A DNA stretch of 64,000 nt from Rugamonas sp045984285 (GTDB lineage: Bacteria; Pseudomonadota; Gammaproteobacteria; Burkholderiales; Burkholderiaceae_D). Below, one piece after another: positions 53,741 through 63,698 of this stretch. A model generated the notes under the pieces. It saw nothing but the letters and a program-made list of their open reading frames with translations, ran no database searches and was not told the origin of the DNA. Location: contig NZ_JBJQIK030000011.1 in assembly GCF_045984285.3 (NCBI RefSeq), positions 1 through 64,000 on the forward strand, read 5' to 3'. Position 1 is the stretch's first letter, and the number at the start of each line of letters is the position of its first letter. The position numbers were made by a program, and so were the translations under genes.

Positions 53741-56065
53741 TTAGAACAGCTCGTTTTTGACGGCGTCGCGGGCTTTTTCCTGTTCCGGGGTGCCGCGGGC
53801 GTTGCCTTCCAGACTCTGCACGCCGGTGCCCGGCGGGTTCTCGGCGTAGTAGTACTCGCCATCCACCTGGATCACGCCGTCCGGCACCACGCGCTCCTCC
53901 ACCGGCACATTCTTCAGCGCCTTCTGCATATAGCTGATCCAGATCGGCAGCGCCAGGCCGCCGCCGGTTTCGCGGTTGCCCAGGTTCTTCGGCTGGTCGT
54001 AGCCGATCCACGCCACACCCACCACCTTCGGCTGGTAGCCCGCAAACCAGGCGTCCACCGAATCATTGGTGGTGCCGGTCTTGCCCGCGATGTCCGGACG
54101 CTTCAGCGACAGCGCCTTGGTCGCCGTGCCAAAACGCACCACGTCCTTCATCATGCTGTCCATCAGGAAGGCATTGCGCTCGTCGATCACGCGGTTGGCT
54201 TCCACGCCCGCACGGTCCGGCGCTGCCTGCGACAGCACGCGGCCGCTGGCGTCCGTCACCTTGGAGATCAGGTAGGGCGAGACTTTGTAGCCACCATTCG
54301 CAAACACGGCATAGGCCCCTGCCATCTGCAGCGGCGTCACGGCGCCCGCGCCCAGCGCCAGCGTCAGGTAGGGCGGGTTCTTGTCGGCCTCGAAGCCGAA
54401 GCGCGTTGAATATTCCTGGCCGTACCTGGCGCCGATCTTGTGCAGGATGCGGATCGAAATCATGTTCTTCGATTTCGTCAGGCCGCGCCGCATCGTCATC
54501 GGGCCTTCATACTTGCCGTCGTAGTTCTTCGGCTCCCAGGCCTGACCGCCGGTCTGGCCCGCATCGAAGGAAATCGGCGCGTCGTTGATCATGGTCGCCG
54601 GCGACAGGCCGCGTTCCAGCGAAGCCGAATAGATAAATGGCTTGAACGAGGAACCCGGCTGGCGCCACGCCTGCGTCACGTGGTTGAACTTGTTGCGGTT
54701 GTAGTCGAAGCCGCCCACCATGGCCTTGATCGCGCCATCCTCGGTGCTGGCCGCCACGAAGGCCGATTCGATCTCCGGCATCTGCGTGATCTGCCAGTCC
54801 TTGCCTTCCTGCGTCACCCGGATCACGGCGCCGCGGCGGATGCGCTTGTTCGGCGCCGCCTTTTCGGACAGCCAGGACTTGCCCATGTCCAGGCCCGCGC
54901 CGGTAATCGCGATTTCCTCGCCGGACGCCGTCACCGCCGTCACCTTCGACGGGGAGGCCGACAGCACCATCGCCGCCACGATATCGTCGCTGTCCGGATG
55001 CTCGGCCAGTTCGGTTTCAATCACTTCGTCCACCTCGGCCTTGTTGGACGGCAGGTCCACATAGGCTTCCGGACCGCGGTAGGGGTGGCGGCGCTCGTAG
55101 TCCATCACGCCCTTGCGCAGCGCCAGGTAGGCGGCGTCCTGGTCGGCCTTGGTGATGGTGGTGAATACATTCAGGCCGCGCGTATAGGTGTCTTCCTTGA
55201 ACTGCTCGTAGACCAGCTGGCGTGCCATTTCTGCAACATATTCCGCGTGCACGCCGAATTCGCTGCTGTCGGTCTTGACCTTCAGCTCCTCTTTTTTGGC
55301 TGCTTCATATTGGGCCGGGGTGATATAGCCCAGCTGCGCCATGCGCTGAAGGATGTACTGCTGGCGGGTACGCGCGCGTTTCGGGTTCACCACCGGGTTG
55401 TAGGCGGAAGGCGCCTTGGGCAGGCCGGCCAGCATGGCCGCTTCGGCGATGCTAATGTCTTTCAGATTTTTGCCGAAATAGATCTGTGCCGCCGAAGAGA
55501 AGCCGTAAGCCCTCTGCCCCAGGTAGATCTGGTTCATGTAAACCTCAAGAATCTGGTCCTTGGTGAGGTTCTGTTCGATTTTCCAGGCCAGCAGCGCTTC
55601 GTAGGCCTTGCGCTTGAAGGTCTGTTCGCTGGACAGGAAGAAGTTGCGCGCCACCTGCTGCGTGATGGTGGACGCGCCCTGGCGTGCGCCGCCGGTCGCA
55701 TTGTGCGCCATGGCGCGCAGGATGCCCCAGTAATCCAGGCCGCCGTGCTCGTAGAAGCGGTCGTCCTCGATGGCCAGCACAGCCTTCTTCATGACGTCCG
55801 GGATGTCCTTGATGTGGACCAGGTTGCGGCGCTCTTCGCCGAACTCGCCGATCAGCACATTGTCGGCCGAGAAGATCCGCAGCGGCATCTTGGGCCGGTA
55901 GTCGGTGAGGGTGTCCAGCGAAGGCAGGTTGGGATAGGCGAGGGCCAGCCCGAACACGATGAGCAGCAGCCCCACCAGCACCAGGCCCACCAGGGAGGCC
56001 AGGGCCATCAGCAGAATGTTCTTGGGAGCGTGCTTGCCGGCGGGCGTGTTGTTATTAGCAGTCAT
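53741..56065 (-). CDS. mrcA: Penicillin-binding protein 1A
   Basis: A 774-aa bifunctional class A PBP. A membrane anchor (residues about 14-38) precedes the glycosyltransferase domain (AIEDDRFYEHGGLDYWGILRA; GASTITQQVARNFFLS). The transpeptidase domain has the catalytic SSFKPFIY, SKN and KTGTTND motifs. It polymerises and crosslinks peptidoglycan. Divergent from the pilM operon, as in many Betaproteobacteria. A consensus -10 (TATAAT) lies 36 bp upstream. Confidence 0.97.
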   Translation of the reverse strand: MTANNNTPAGKHAPKNILLMALASLVGLVLVGLLLIVFGLALAYPNLPSLDTLTDYRPKMPLRIFSADNVLIGEFGEERRNLVHIKDIPDVMKKAVLAIEDDRFYEHGGLDYWGILRAMAHNATGGARQGASTITQQVARNFFLSSEQTFKRKAYEALLAWKIEQNLTKDQILEVYMNQIYLGQRAYGFSSAAQIYFGKNLKDISIAEAAMLAGLPKAPSAYNPVVNPKRARTRQQYILQRMAQLGYITPAQYEAAKKEELKVKTDSSEFGVHAEYVAEMARQLVYEQFKEDTYTRGLNVFTTITKADQDAAYLALRKGVMDYERRHPYRGPEAYVDLPSNKAEVDEVIETELAEHPDSDDIVAAMVLSASPSKVTAVTASGEEIAITGAGLDMGKSWLSEKAAPNKRIRRGAVIRVTQEGKDWQITQMPEIESAFVAASTEDGAIKAMVGGFDYNRNKFNHVTQAWRQPGSSFKPFIYSASLERGLSPATMINDAPISFDAGQTGGQAWEPKNYDGKYEGPMTMRRGLTKSKNMISIRILHKIGARYGQEYSTRFGFEADKNPPYLTLALGAGAVTPLQMAGAYAVFANGGYKVSPYLISKVTDASGRVLSQAAPDRAGVEANRVIDERNAFLMDSMMKDVVRFGTATKALSLKRPDIAGKTGTTNDSVDAWFAGYQPKVVGVAWIGYDQPKNLGNRETGGGLALPIWISYMQKALKNVPVEERVVPDGVIQVDGEYYYAENPPGTGVQSLEGNARGTPEQEKARDAVKNELF

Positions 56066-56377
56066 GCGGGGACGTCACTTTCGGGGATTTGATGCTGGGC
56101 ATTATAAGCGAGCGCAATTGGCCGCGGCGCGCAGCGGATAGCAGGGGGAAAGTTAAAAATTGTTCGTGAATAACGTAACAATACAGTTGTTTTCCGGGAC
56201 ACGAGATGTCAAAAATAGTGTGGCGAAAGCCGCACAGGACGCTAATAGTGCCCTTCAGAAATACCTTTACACGCACTCGGCTATAGCGCTAGCATCTAAT
56301 GTACTGTCTCATTTTTGCGACCTAAGTACAGGTTTTAAAACGATTTCTACTATGTCAACCTACTTGGTTCTCTTGTC
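56066..56377. promoter_or_regulatory. 312-bp divergent gap between mrcA and pilM
   Basis: On the minus strand a consensus -10 TATAAT (56106-56101) serves mrcA; no convincing -35 goes with it. The remainder is markedly AT-rich. It contains an ATTGTT/AACAAT inverted repeat (56159-56182), a CTATAGCGCTAG palindrome (56281-56292), and a weak possible pilM promoter (TACTAT at 56348). No Shine-Dalgarno is evident before pilM. No gene was seen here. Confidence 0.5.
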
Positions 56378-57457
56378 ATGATGCCTGATTTGAAAGTCCT
56401 GCTCGGCGGCGGGAAGGCGCCGCTGGTCGGACTGGATATCAGTTCGTCGGGCGTGCGGCTCGTGGAGCTGGCCGATGCCGGCAAGGACGGCATTCGCCTT
56501 GAACGCTACGCCAGCGAGGCCTTGCCGCGCGGCGCTGTGGCCGATGGCAATATCGAGAACCTCGACCAGGTAGTGGACGCCGTACGCCGCGTGCTGAAGA
56601 AGAGCGGCACGCGGGCGCGCCATGTTGCCCTCGGCATGCCGCCGGCATCGGTGATCACAAAGAAGATCGTGCTTCCAGCTGGCCTGTCGGAAGAGCAGCT
56701 GGAAGTGCAGGTGGAATCCGAAGCGAGCCAGTATATTCCCTTCGCCCTCGATGAAGTGAGCCTGGACTTCGACGTGATCGGCCCCGTCGCCAATTCGGCC
56801 GATGACGTGGAAGTGATGCTGGCCGCTGCCCGCCGCGAGAAGGTGGAGGACCGCGTCGCCGTGGCCGAAGCCTCCGGCCTGAAGGCATCCGTGATGGACA
56901 TCGAGTCCTACGCCGCGCGCGCCGCGCTGGACCGCGTGATCGCCCAGCTGCCGGAGAGCGGCGCCGGGCAGGTGATCGCCCTGTTCCAGGTGGGCGCACA
57001 GGTCACGCATATCTCGGTGATGCTGGACGGTATGACCGTGTATGAGCGCGAGCAGCCTTTCGGCGGCAACTCGCTGACGCAGGATATCGTGCGCGCCTAT
57101 GGCCTGGCCTTTGAAGAAGCGGAAGCGCGCAAGAAGACCAGCGACCTGCCGGAAAACTATGCGCTGGAACTGCTGCAGCCTTTCCTGGAAAGCGCCGCGC
57201 TGGAAGTCACGCGAGCCATCCAGTTCTTCTTCACTTCAACCCCGTATACGAAGATCGACCAGATCTACCTGGCGGGCGGCTGCGCTGCCTTGCCCGGCCT
57301 GCTCGACATCATCGCCAACCGCACCCGCATTTCCAGCGCCGTGATTTCGCCGTTCAAGGGCATGCAGCTGGGCGCCGGGGTGCGCGAGAGCCAGCTGCGC
57401 GCCGACGCGCCGGCCTATCTCGTGGCCTGCGGCCTGGCGCTGCGGAGGTTCGGCTGA
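56378..57457 (+). CDS. pilM: Type IV pilus assembly ATPase-like protein PilM
   Basis: A 359-aa actin-like protein (APLVGLDISSSGVRLVEL; EQPFGGNSLTQDIVRAYG; IYLAGGCAALPGL). It polymerises at the cytoplasmic membrane and binds the N-terminus of PilN. First gene of pilMNOPQ. ATG at 56378 or the next codon. pilN begins on its stop codon. Confidence 0.96.
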   Translation: MMPDLKVLLGGGKAPLVGLDISSSGVRLVELADAGKDGIRLERYASEALPRGAVADGNIENLDQVVDAVRRVLKKSGTRARHVALGMPPASVITKKIVLPAGLSEEQLEVQVESEASQYIPFALDEVSLDFDVIGPVANSADDVEVMLAAARREKVEDRVAVAEASGLKASVMDIESYAARAALDRVIAQLPESGAGQVIALFQVGAQVTHISVMLDGMTVYEREQPFGGNSLTQDIVRAYGLAFEEAEARKKTSDLPENYALELLQPFLESAALEVTRAIQFFFTSTPYTKIDQIYLAGGCAALPGLLDIIANRTRISSAVISPFKGMQLGAGVRESQLRADAPAYLVACGLALRRFG

Positions 57458-58074
57458 TGATACGCATTAACCTCCTGCCGCACCGCGAAGAGAAGCGCAA
57501 GCAGCGCAAGGCGGCCTTCATCGCGCTGCTGGTGCTGTCGGGCGTGGTCGGCGCCGGCATCGTGCTGCTGGTCGGGCTGTATAACGCGCGCGCCATCGCC
57601 GTGCAGAACGAGCGCAATGAAGTGCTGCAGTCGTCCATCAAGGCGCTGGATGTGAAGATCGCGCAGATCGCCACGCTGAAACAGGAAATCGAGGCGCTGA
57701 AGGCGCGCCAGCAGGCGGTGGAAGACCTGCAGGGCGACCGCAACCAGCCGGTCTACCTGCTCGATGAACTGGTCAAGCAGACCCCCGCCGGCGTCTACCT
57801 CAAGCAATTCAAGCAGGACGGCCAGCGCGTCACCGTGGGCGGCTACGCGCAGTCGCAGGAGCGCGTGTCCGAACTGCTGCGCAACCTGTCCAGCGCGTCG
57901 CCCTGGCTGGAGCGGCCGGACCTGATCGAGGTGCGTTCCTCCAACCTTGGCCAGGGCAAGACGGCGAAGAAGGTCGTTGAATTCAATCTCATCGTCGGCA
58001 TCAAGCGTCCGCGCGACAAGGACGCGCCGCCGGACGACGCAAAACCGGGCGCCAAGCCTGCGGCACAGGGCTGA
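57457..58074 (+). CDS. pilN: Type IV pilus inner-membrane protein PilN
   Basis: A 205-aa protein starting with the PilM-binding INLLPHREEKRKQRK, one membrane helix (ALLVLSGVVGAGIVLLVGLY), then a coiled coil and a small ferredoxin-like periplasmic domain. Forms the alignment complex with PilO and PilP. The tail is Lys/Asp/Pro-rich. Confidence 0.95.
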   Translation: MIRINLLPHREEKRKQRKAAFIALLVLSGVVGAGIVLLVGLYNARAIAVQNERNEVLQSSIKALDVKIAQIATLKQEIEALKARQQAVEDLQGDRNQPVYLLDELVKQTPAGVYLKQFKQDGQRVTVGGYAQSQERVSELLRNLSSASPWLERPDLIEVRSSNLGQGKTAKKVVEFNLIVGIKRPRDKDAPPDDAKPGAKPAAQG

Positions 58075-58083
58075 GGAAGGCAT

Positions 58084-58746
58084 ATGGCGATCGATATCAA
58101 ACAGCTGGCAGAAGACTTCGCGTCCCAGTTCCGCGGCCTGAACGGCGTGCACCCCGGCCAGTGGCCGCTGGCGCCGCGCATCATGTGCGGCATCGGCGTG
58201 GCCGTGGCCGTGGTGGTGCTGGGCCACCTCCTGTACTGGAGCGGCCAGTTCGAGGAGCAGGAAGCGGGTGCTGCAAAAGAGCAGCAGCTGCGCGACGAAT
58301 ACCAGATCAAGACGGCGCAGGCGGCGAACCTCGATGCCCTCATCAAACAGAAGGCCCAGGTGGACCAGTATGTGGTGCGGCTGGAGAAGCAGCTGCCGAG
58401 CAAGGCCGAGATGGCGGCGCTGCTGTCCGACATCAACCAGGCGGGCCTGGGCCGCGGCCTGCAGTTCGAGCTGTTCAAGCCGGGGCAGGTCGTGGTCAAG
58501 GACTACTACGCCGAGCTGCCCATCGATATCAAGGTGACCGGCAACTACCACGACATCGGCGCCTTCGCGGGCGATATGGCGAACCTGCCGCGCATCGTCA
58601 CCCTGAACAATATGGCGCTGGTGGCCGGCAAGGACGGCACGCTGACGCTGGACGCCGTGGCCAAGACCTTCCGCTACCTGGACCAGGATGAAGTGCTGGC
58701 GCAGCGCAAGGCCGCGGCCGACAAGAAGAAAGGGGCGAAGAAATGA
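58084..58746 (+). CDS. pilO: Type IV pilus inner-membrane protein PilO
   Basis: A 220-aa partner of PilN: one membrane helix (VAVAVVVLGHLLYW), a coiled coil around residues 55-105 (EEQEAGAAKEQQLRDEYQIK), and a periplasmic domain with LFKPGQVVVKDYYAELPI. Overlaps pilP by 4 bp. Confidence 0.95.
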   Translation: MAIDIKQLAEDFASQFRGLNGVHPGQWPLAPRIMCGIGVAVAVVVLGHLLYWSGQFEEQEAGAAKEQQLRDEYQIKTAQAANLDALIKQKAQVDQYVVRLEKQLPSKAEMAALLSDINQAGLGRGLQFELFKPGQVVVKDYYAELPIDIKVTGNYHDIGAFAGDMANLPRIVTLNNMALVAGKDGTLTLDAVAKTFRYLDQDEVLAQRKAAADKKKGAKK

Positions 58747-59270
58747 AGAAGCTCGCCCTCGTGCTGTGCGTGCTGCTGCTGAGCGCATGCGGCGACAGCG
58801 ATGTGCAGGAAGTGCGGCAGTGGATGAAGCAGGTGGACAGCCAGACCCGCCCCTCCGTCAAGCCGCTGCAGGAACCGAAGACCTTCGTACCTTTCGCCTA
58901 TGCCTCGGCGGATGCGCCCGATCCCTTCAGCCCGAACAAGCTGCTGGCCGAACTGGCCAGGGCCCGCCCCGGCGGCGGCCTGCAGCCCGATACGGGCCGC
59001 CGCAAGGAATTCCTCGAGGGCTTCCCGCTCGATACCATGAAGATGGTGGGCACGCTGCAGAAAGGCGGCGCCATGTTCGCCCTGCTGCAGGTGGACCGCT
59101 CGGTGTACCAGGTGCGTGCCGGCCAGTACCTGGGCCAGAACTTCGGCCAGATCACCTCGATCACCGAAGATGCGGTGAACGTCAAGGAAGTAGTACAAGA
59201 TGCGGCCGGCGACTGGGTCGAGCGCATGTCGAAGTTGGAACTGCAGGATAGCAAGGAGAGTACGCAATGA
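58743..59270 (+). CDS. pilP: Type IV pilus lipoprotein PilP
   Basis: A 175-aa lipoprotein with lipobox LLLSAC and a C-terminal HR domain (MVGTLQKGGAMFALLQVD; RAGQYLGQNFGQITSI) that links the PilNO complex to the PilQ secretin. Overlaps pilQ by 4 bp. Confidence 0.95.
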   Translation: MKKLALVLCVLLLSACGDSDVQEVRQWMKQVDSQTRPSVKPLQEPKTFVPFAYASADAPDPFSPNKLLAELARARPGGGLQPDTGRRKEFLEGFPLDTMKMVGTLQKGGAMFALLQVDRSVYQVRAGQYLGQNFGQITSITEDAVNVKEVVQDAAGDWVERMSKLELQDSKESTQ

Positions 59271-61423
59271 TTGCCATCGGAACCCTGACGCGGGGCTTGC
59301 GCCAGCTGAGCGCCGCGCTGGCGCTGGCGGGCACCGCCTTGCTGGCGCATGCGCAGCAAGGCAATACGATCGAATCGGTGACGGCCAATCAGCAAGGGTC
59401 GAATGTGATCGTGAAGATCGCGCTGAAGAATGCGCCGGAAAAACTGCCGATCGGCTTTGCCATCACCAATCCGCCGCGCATTGCGCTCGACTTCGGCGCC
59501 ACCAGCAACGGCACCGGCAAGACCACGCAGGAGATGGACCTGGGCGAGCTGCGCTCGGTGAACGTGGTGCAGGCCGGCGAACGTTCGCGCCTGGTGTTCA
59601 ACCTGAAACGCAGCCTGAATTACGCGACCGCGATCGATGGCAATGCCGTGATCCTCACCATCGACGGTTCCGGCGGCCTGGCCACCGCCGTGGATGCGCG
59701 CGGCCTGCCGGTGCAGGCCGCCGCCCCCGTGGCCCCGCCCGCGAAGCAGCAGCTGCGCGATCTCGATTTCCGCCGCGGCAGCAATGGCGAAGGCCGCATC
59801 GTGGTGGACCTGCCGAACAGCCAGGTGGCAGTTGACGTGCGCCAGACCGCGACCGGCGTGGTTGTCGATTTCCTGAAGACCGGCCTGCCCGAAACCCTGC
59901 GCCGCCGCCTCGACGTGACCGACTTCGGCACTCCCGTGTCGCTGATCACCACCGTGCCGCAGGGCGACAACGTGCGCATGAATATCGAAGCGAAGGGCCT
60001 GTGGGAGCAGAGCGTTTACCAGAGCGATACCCAGCTGGTGGTGGACGTGAAGCCGATCAAGGAAGACCCGAACAAGCTGACCCAGGGCACGCAGGGCTAC
60101 CGCGGCGAGAAACTGTCCTTCAATTTCCAGAACGTGGAAGTGCGGGCCGCGCTCCAGGCGATTGCCGATATCTCGGGCCTGAACATCATCACCAGCGACA
60201 GCGTGACGGGCAACCTGACGCTGCGCCTGAAGGAAGTGCCGTGGGACCAGGCGCTGGACGTGGTGCTGCAGGCCAAGGGCCTGGACATGCGCAAGAACGG
60301 CTCCGTGATCTGGATCGCGCCGAAGGAAGAGCTGCTGACCAAGGAAAAGCTGGAGCTGGAGCAGCGCGCCCAGATCGCCGACCTGGAGCCGCTCAAGTCC
60401 GAAATCTTCCAGCTCAATTACCAGAAGGCTGAATCCTTCAAGACCGTGTTCGGCCTGGAAGGCGGCGCCGATTCCAAGAACCGCATCCTGTCGCGCCGCG
60501 GCAGCGCGATCATCGAGCCGCGCACCAACCAGCTGTTCGTGACTGACATCGCCTCCAAGATCGAGGACGTGCGCCGCCTGATCCAGAAAACGGACGTGGC
60601 CACCAAGCAGGTGCTGATCGAGGCGCGCATCGTGGAAGCGAACGACGGCTTTACCCGCAACCTGGGCGCGAAGCTGGGCTTCGCCGACCTGCGTACCCTG
60701 CGCGGCGGCGACAGCGGCTGGGCGCTCGGAGGCGGCAATACCCGCATCGGCCTGGGCGGCAACCTGACCGGCATTGGCCAGGTCACGGGCCAGACGCCCG
60801 ACAACGGCGACGGCTACACCAACACCACCATGATCGACCTGCCGGCAGCGCCCATCAACGGCGCGGCGGCGGGCAACCTGGCGGTCAGCCTGTTCAATGC
60901 TGCGGCGAACCGCTTCCTTAACCTGGAACTGTCCGCGCTGGAAGCGGATGGCACGGGCAAGATCATCTCCAGCCCGCGCGTGGTGACCGCCGACAAGGCA
61001 GTGGCCACCATCGAGCAGGGACTGGAACTGCCTTACCAGGTGGCGACCAGCAGCGGCGCCACCTCCATCGTGTTCCGCAAGGCCAACCTGCGCCTCGAAG
61101 TGACGCCGCAGATCACGCCGGACGGCAATGTGGTGATCGATGTGGACGTGAACAAGGACAGCGTGGGCCAGGAAACCCGCGCCGGTTTCGCGATCGACAC
61201 CAAGCACGTGAAAACGCAGGTGATGGTGGAAAACGGCGGCACCGTGGTGCTGGGCGGTATCTACCAGCAGACGCAGCGCAGCACGGAAACCAAGGTGCCG
61301 CTGCTGGGCGACGTGCCGGTGCTGGGCTACCTGTTCCGCAATACCGCGCGCACTGACGACAAGACCGAGCTGCTGGTCTTCATCACGCCGAAAATCGTCG
61401 CCGAACGTCTCAGCGCGCGCTGA
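59267..61423 (+). CDS. pilQ: Type IV pilus secretin PilQ
   Basis: A 718-aa outer-membrane secretin through which the pilus passes. The signal peptide ends AHAQQ; two AMIN domains (about residues 30-245) bind peptidoglycan. N0/N1 domains start near LSFNFQNVEVRAALQAIADI, and the secretin core closes the protein (TVVLGGIYQQTQRSTETKVP; LLGDVPVLGYLFRNT). Last gene of pilMNOPQ; a 40-bp gap follows. Confidence 0.97.
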   Translation: MIAIGTLTRGLRQLSAALALAGTALLAHAQQGNTIESVTANQQGSNVIVKIALKNAPEKLPIGFAITNPPRIALDFGATSNGTGKTTQEMDLGELRSVNVVQAGERSRLVFNLKRSLNYATAIDGNAVILTIDGSGGLATAVDARGLPVQAAAPVAPPAKQQLRDLDFRRGSNGEGRIVVDLPNSQVAVDVRQTATGVVVDFLKTGLPETLRRRLDVTDFGTPVSLITTVPQGDNVRMNIEAKGLWEQSVYQSDTQLVVDVKPIKEDPNKLTQGTQGYRGEKLSFNFQNVEVRAALQAIADISGLNIITSDSVTGNLTLRLKEVPWDQALDVVLQAKGLDMRKNGSVIWIAPKEELLTKEKLELEQRAQIADLEPLKSEIFQLNYQKAESFKTVFGLEGGADSKNRILSRRGSAIIEPRTNQLFVTDIASKIEDVRRLIQKTDVATKQVLIEARIVEANDGFTRNLGAKLGFADLRTLRGGDSGWALGGGNTRIGLGGNLTGIGQVTGQTPDNGDGYTNTTMIDLPAAPINGAAAGNLAVSLFNAAANRFLNLELSALEADGTGKIISSPRVVTADKAVATIEQGLELPYQVATSSGATSIVFRKANLRLEVTPQITPDGNVVIDVDVNKDSVGQETRAGFAIDTKHVKTQVMVENGGTVVLGGIYQQTQRSTETKVPLLGDVPVLGYLFRNTARTDDKTELLVFITPKIVAERLSAR

Positions 61424-61463
61424 GACAAGCAGAATTCAGCTCTAACAATAAGGGTAATACGAG

Positions 61464-63689
61464 ATGACTACCGAGAAGCACTTGTTCCGAAAACTGGGCG
61501 GCTGGCTGGGCACTTTCGCCTGCGCCGGCCTGTTGGCAGCCTGCGGCGGCGGCGGCGGTTCGCCGGGCACCGGTCCTGGCGGCGTGACGCCGGCGGCCAA
61601 GGTCGCGAGCGTGGTGCTGACGGCCAGCGCCGCCACCATGCCTTCATCGGGCCTGGACGGCACCGAAGTGACCCTGACCGCCGTGGTCAAGGACGGCAGC
61701 AACAATGTGCTGCCAAACCAGACCGTGAGCTTCAAGGCGGATTCGGGCAATATCAGCAACACCACGCGCACCACCGATGCCAACGGCATCGTCACCGAAA
61801 AGATCAACACCAAGGGCAATCCGGCACCGCGCACCATCACCATCAGCGCCAGCGCGGGCGGCGTGAACTCGAACGAAGTGAAGGTGAATGTGGTGGCGGC
61901 CAGCCAGACGCTGACGCTGACCACCGATTCCGGCACACTGCAGTCGTCCGGCGCCGCCGGTTCGGAAGTGACGGTAACGGCCCTCGTCAAGGATTCGAAC
62001 AACACCGTGATGCCGAACGTGAAAGTGGACCTGGCGGCCGATTCCGGCAGCCTGACCGCCGGCACCCGCATTACCGATGCCGCCGGCCGCGTGACCGAGA
62101 AGCTCAGCACCGGCAACGACGCGCGTTCGCGCGTCATCAAGGTGACGGCAACCATTGCGGGCCTGGAGCCGGTGACGGCGCAGGTGAGCGTGGTGGGTAC
62201 CCAGGTGCAGGTCAATGCCAGCAGCTCGGTCAGCGTGGGCACCAGCACGGACGTTACCGTCAAGCTGGTGGATTCCGCAGGCAATGCCCTGGTCGGCAAG
62301 GCTGTTACCTTCAGCGCAGCGCGCAACCAGCTGAGCGTAAAAGGCGGCGGTGCTGCCGTGACCAACTCCGCCGGCCAGCTCACGCTGAGCTATTCGGCCG
62401 CCACAGCCGGCGCCGACACCATCACGGTCAGCTCGATGGGCGAGACGTCCACCGCAGGTATCAATGTCAGCAATACCAACTTCACGGTGGCGGTAGTCAA
62501 TGGCAGCGGCGCCGTGCAGGCGACTGCTGCAATCAACCAGTGCCACCCGGTAGCGATCCACAGCGATGCCGGCGGCACCCCGACCGGCGGCAGCGTGACC
62601 GTGAGCTCCTCGCGCGGCACCGTGTACAGCAATGCAGCCTGTTCGACGCCGCTGACGGTGGCGATTCCGCTGGCATCGGGCAATGCGACCGCCTATGTCA
62701 GCGCCACCAGCCCCGGCGTGGCGACCCTGACCGCAACCACGACCGCGAACAACGCGACGGCGCAAGGAGTCGTGGAATTTGTAGCCCCGCTGCTGGCCAC
62801 CGCCACGGTGATCGCACAGGCCGATCCTTCCGTAGTGGGCGCCAATGCGCCAGGCAGCACCAGCCAGCAGGCGGCGATTCGCGCCGTGGTGCGCGACGGT
62901 ACTGCGGCCAATAACCTGGTGAAAAATGCGCCCGTGGCCTTCACCATCGTCAGCGACCCGACCGGCGGCACGCTGACCCAGCCTGCGGTCGTGCTGACGG
63001 GCAGCGACGGTGCCGCCACCGTGTCCTACATCGCCGGCACTTCGTCCAGCGCCGCCGATGGCGTGAAGGTCCGCGCGCAGATCCAGGGCGGCTCCAACGC
63101 TTCGGCAATTGTCAGCCTGACGGTGGGCCAGAAAGCACTGTTCATTTCGGCCGGTACCGGCAACACGGTACTGACGCCGGACGCAACGACCTATCGCCGC
63201 GACTACACGGTGGTGGTAACGGATGCCGCCGGCAATGCGAAAGCCGGTGTGAACGTGACGGCGTCGATCCGTCCGCGCTTCTACTTCAAGGGCACCATGG
63301 CCTATGCCGAACCGGATGGACCCTGGTCGCCGGTGTTCAGCGCACCCGCGTGTGCCAACGAGGATACCGACGGCAGCGGCATCGTGTCGGCGGTGAAGGA
63401 CATCAACGGCAACGGCCGCCTCGATCCGGGGATTCCGGTCACGGTGACGTCCAGCGGCACTACCGACGCCGGCGGCCGTGCCATTGTGTCGCTTACCTAC
63501 CCGAAAGACCGCGCTTACTGGGTCAACGCCGACCTCACGATTACCGGCCAGACGGCGGGCACGGAAGCGCGTTATGTGGGATTTGTTCAGCTGATCGGCC
63601 TGTCGGCGGATTATACTAATAGGAACGTGAGTCCTCCGGGCGCAATCAGCCCTTACGGGACCGCAGCCACCTGTACGGATCCAAACTAA
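61464..63689 (+). CDS. Lipoprotein with repeated Ig-like (Big_1/invasin type) domains
   Basis: A 741-aa predicted surface or periplasmic lipoprotein: lipobox LLAACGGGGG, then at least four bacterial Ig-like units with the recurring VTLTAVVKDGSNNVLPNQTV / VTVTALVKDSNNTVMPNVKV pattern at residues about 45-140, 145-240 and beyond. A C-terminal region carries NEDTDGSG and DINGNGRLDPG, which resemble calcium-binding loops. Composition is Thr/Ser/Ala/Gly-rich. It lies between pilQ and aroK, which are usually adjacent, 9 bp before aroK. A role in adhesion or pilus-associated surface structure is inference. Confidence 0.85.
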   Translation: MTTEKHLFRKLGGWLGTFACAGLLAACGGGGGSPGTGPGGVTPAAKVASVVLTASAATMPSSGLDGTEVTLTAVVKDGSNNVLPNQTVSFKADSGNISNTTRTTDANGIVTEKINTKGNPAPRTITISASAGGVNSNEVKVNVVAASQTLTLTTDSGTLQSSGAAGSEVTVTALVKDSNNTVMPNVKVDLAADSGSLTAGTRITDAAGRVTEKLSTGNDARSRVIKVTATIAGLEPVTAQVSVVGTQVQVNASSSVSVGTSTDVTVKLVDSAGNALVGKAVTFSAARNQLSVKGGGAAVTNSAGQLTLSYSAATAGADTITVSSMGETSTAGINVSNTNFTVAVVNGSGAVQATAAINQCHPVAIHSDAGGTPTGGSVTVSSSRGTVYSNAACSTPLTVAIPLASGNATAYVSATSPGVATLTATTTANNATAQGVVEFVAPLLATATVIAQADPSVVGANAPGSTSQQAAIRAVVRDGTAANNLVKNAPVAFTIVSDPTGGTLTQPAVVLTGSDGAATVSYIAGTSSSAADGVKVRAQIQGGSNASAIVSLTVGQKALFISAGTGNTVLTPDATTYRRDYTVVVTDAAGNAKAGVNVTASIRPRFYFKGTMAYAEPDGPWSPVFSAPACANEDTDGSGIVSAVKDINGNGRLDPGIPVTVTSSGTTDAGGRAIVSLTYPKDRAYWVNADLTITGQTAGTEARYVGFVQLIGLSADYTNRNVSPPGAISPYGTAATCTDPN

Positions 63690-63698
63690 GCTGACTGA

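Noticed and set aside
53294..54011. Short frames on both strands across the palindrome near 53.7 kb
   Set aside because: They arise from the repeat (PDFENPGLSP-like strings on both strands) and run antisense to cyaY or mrcA.
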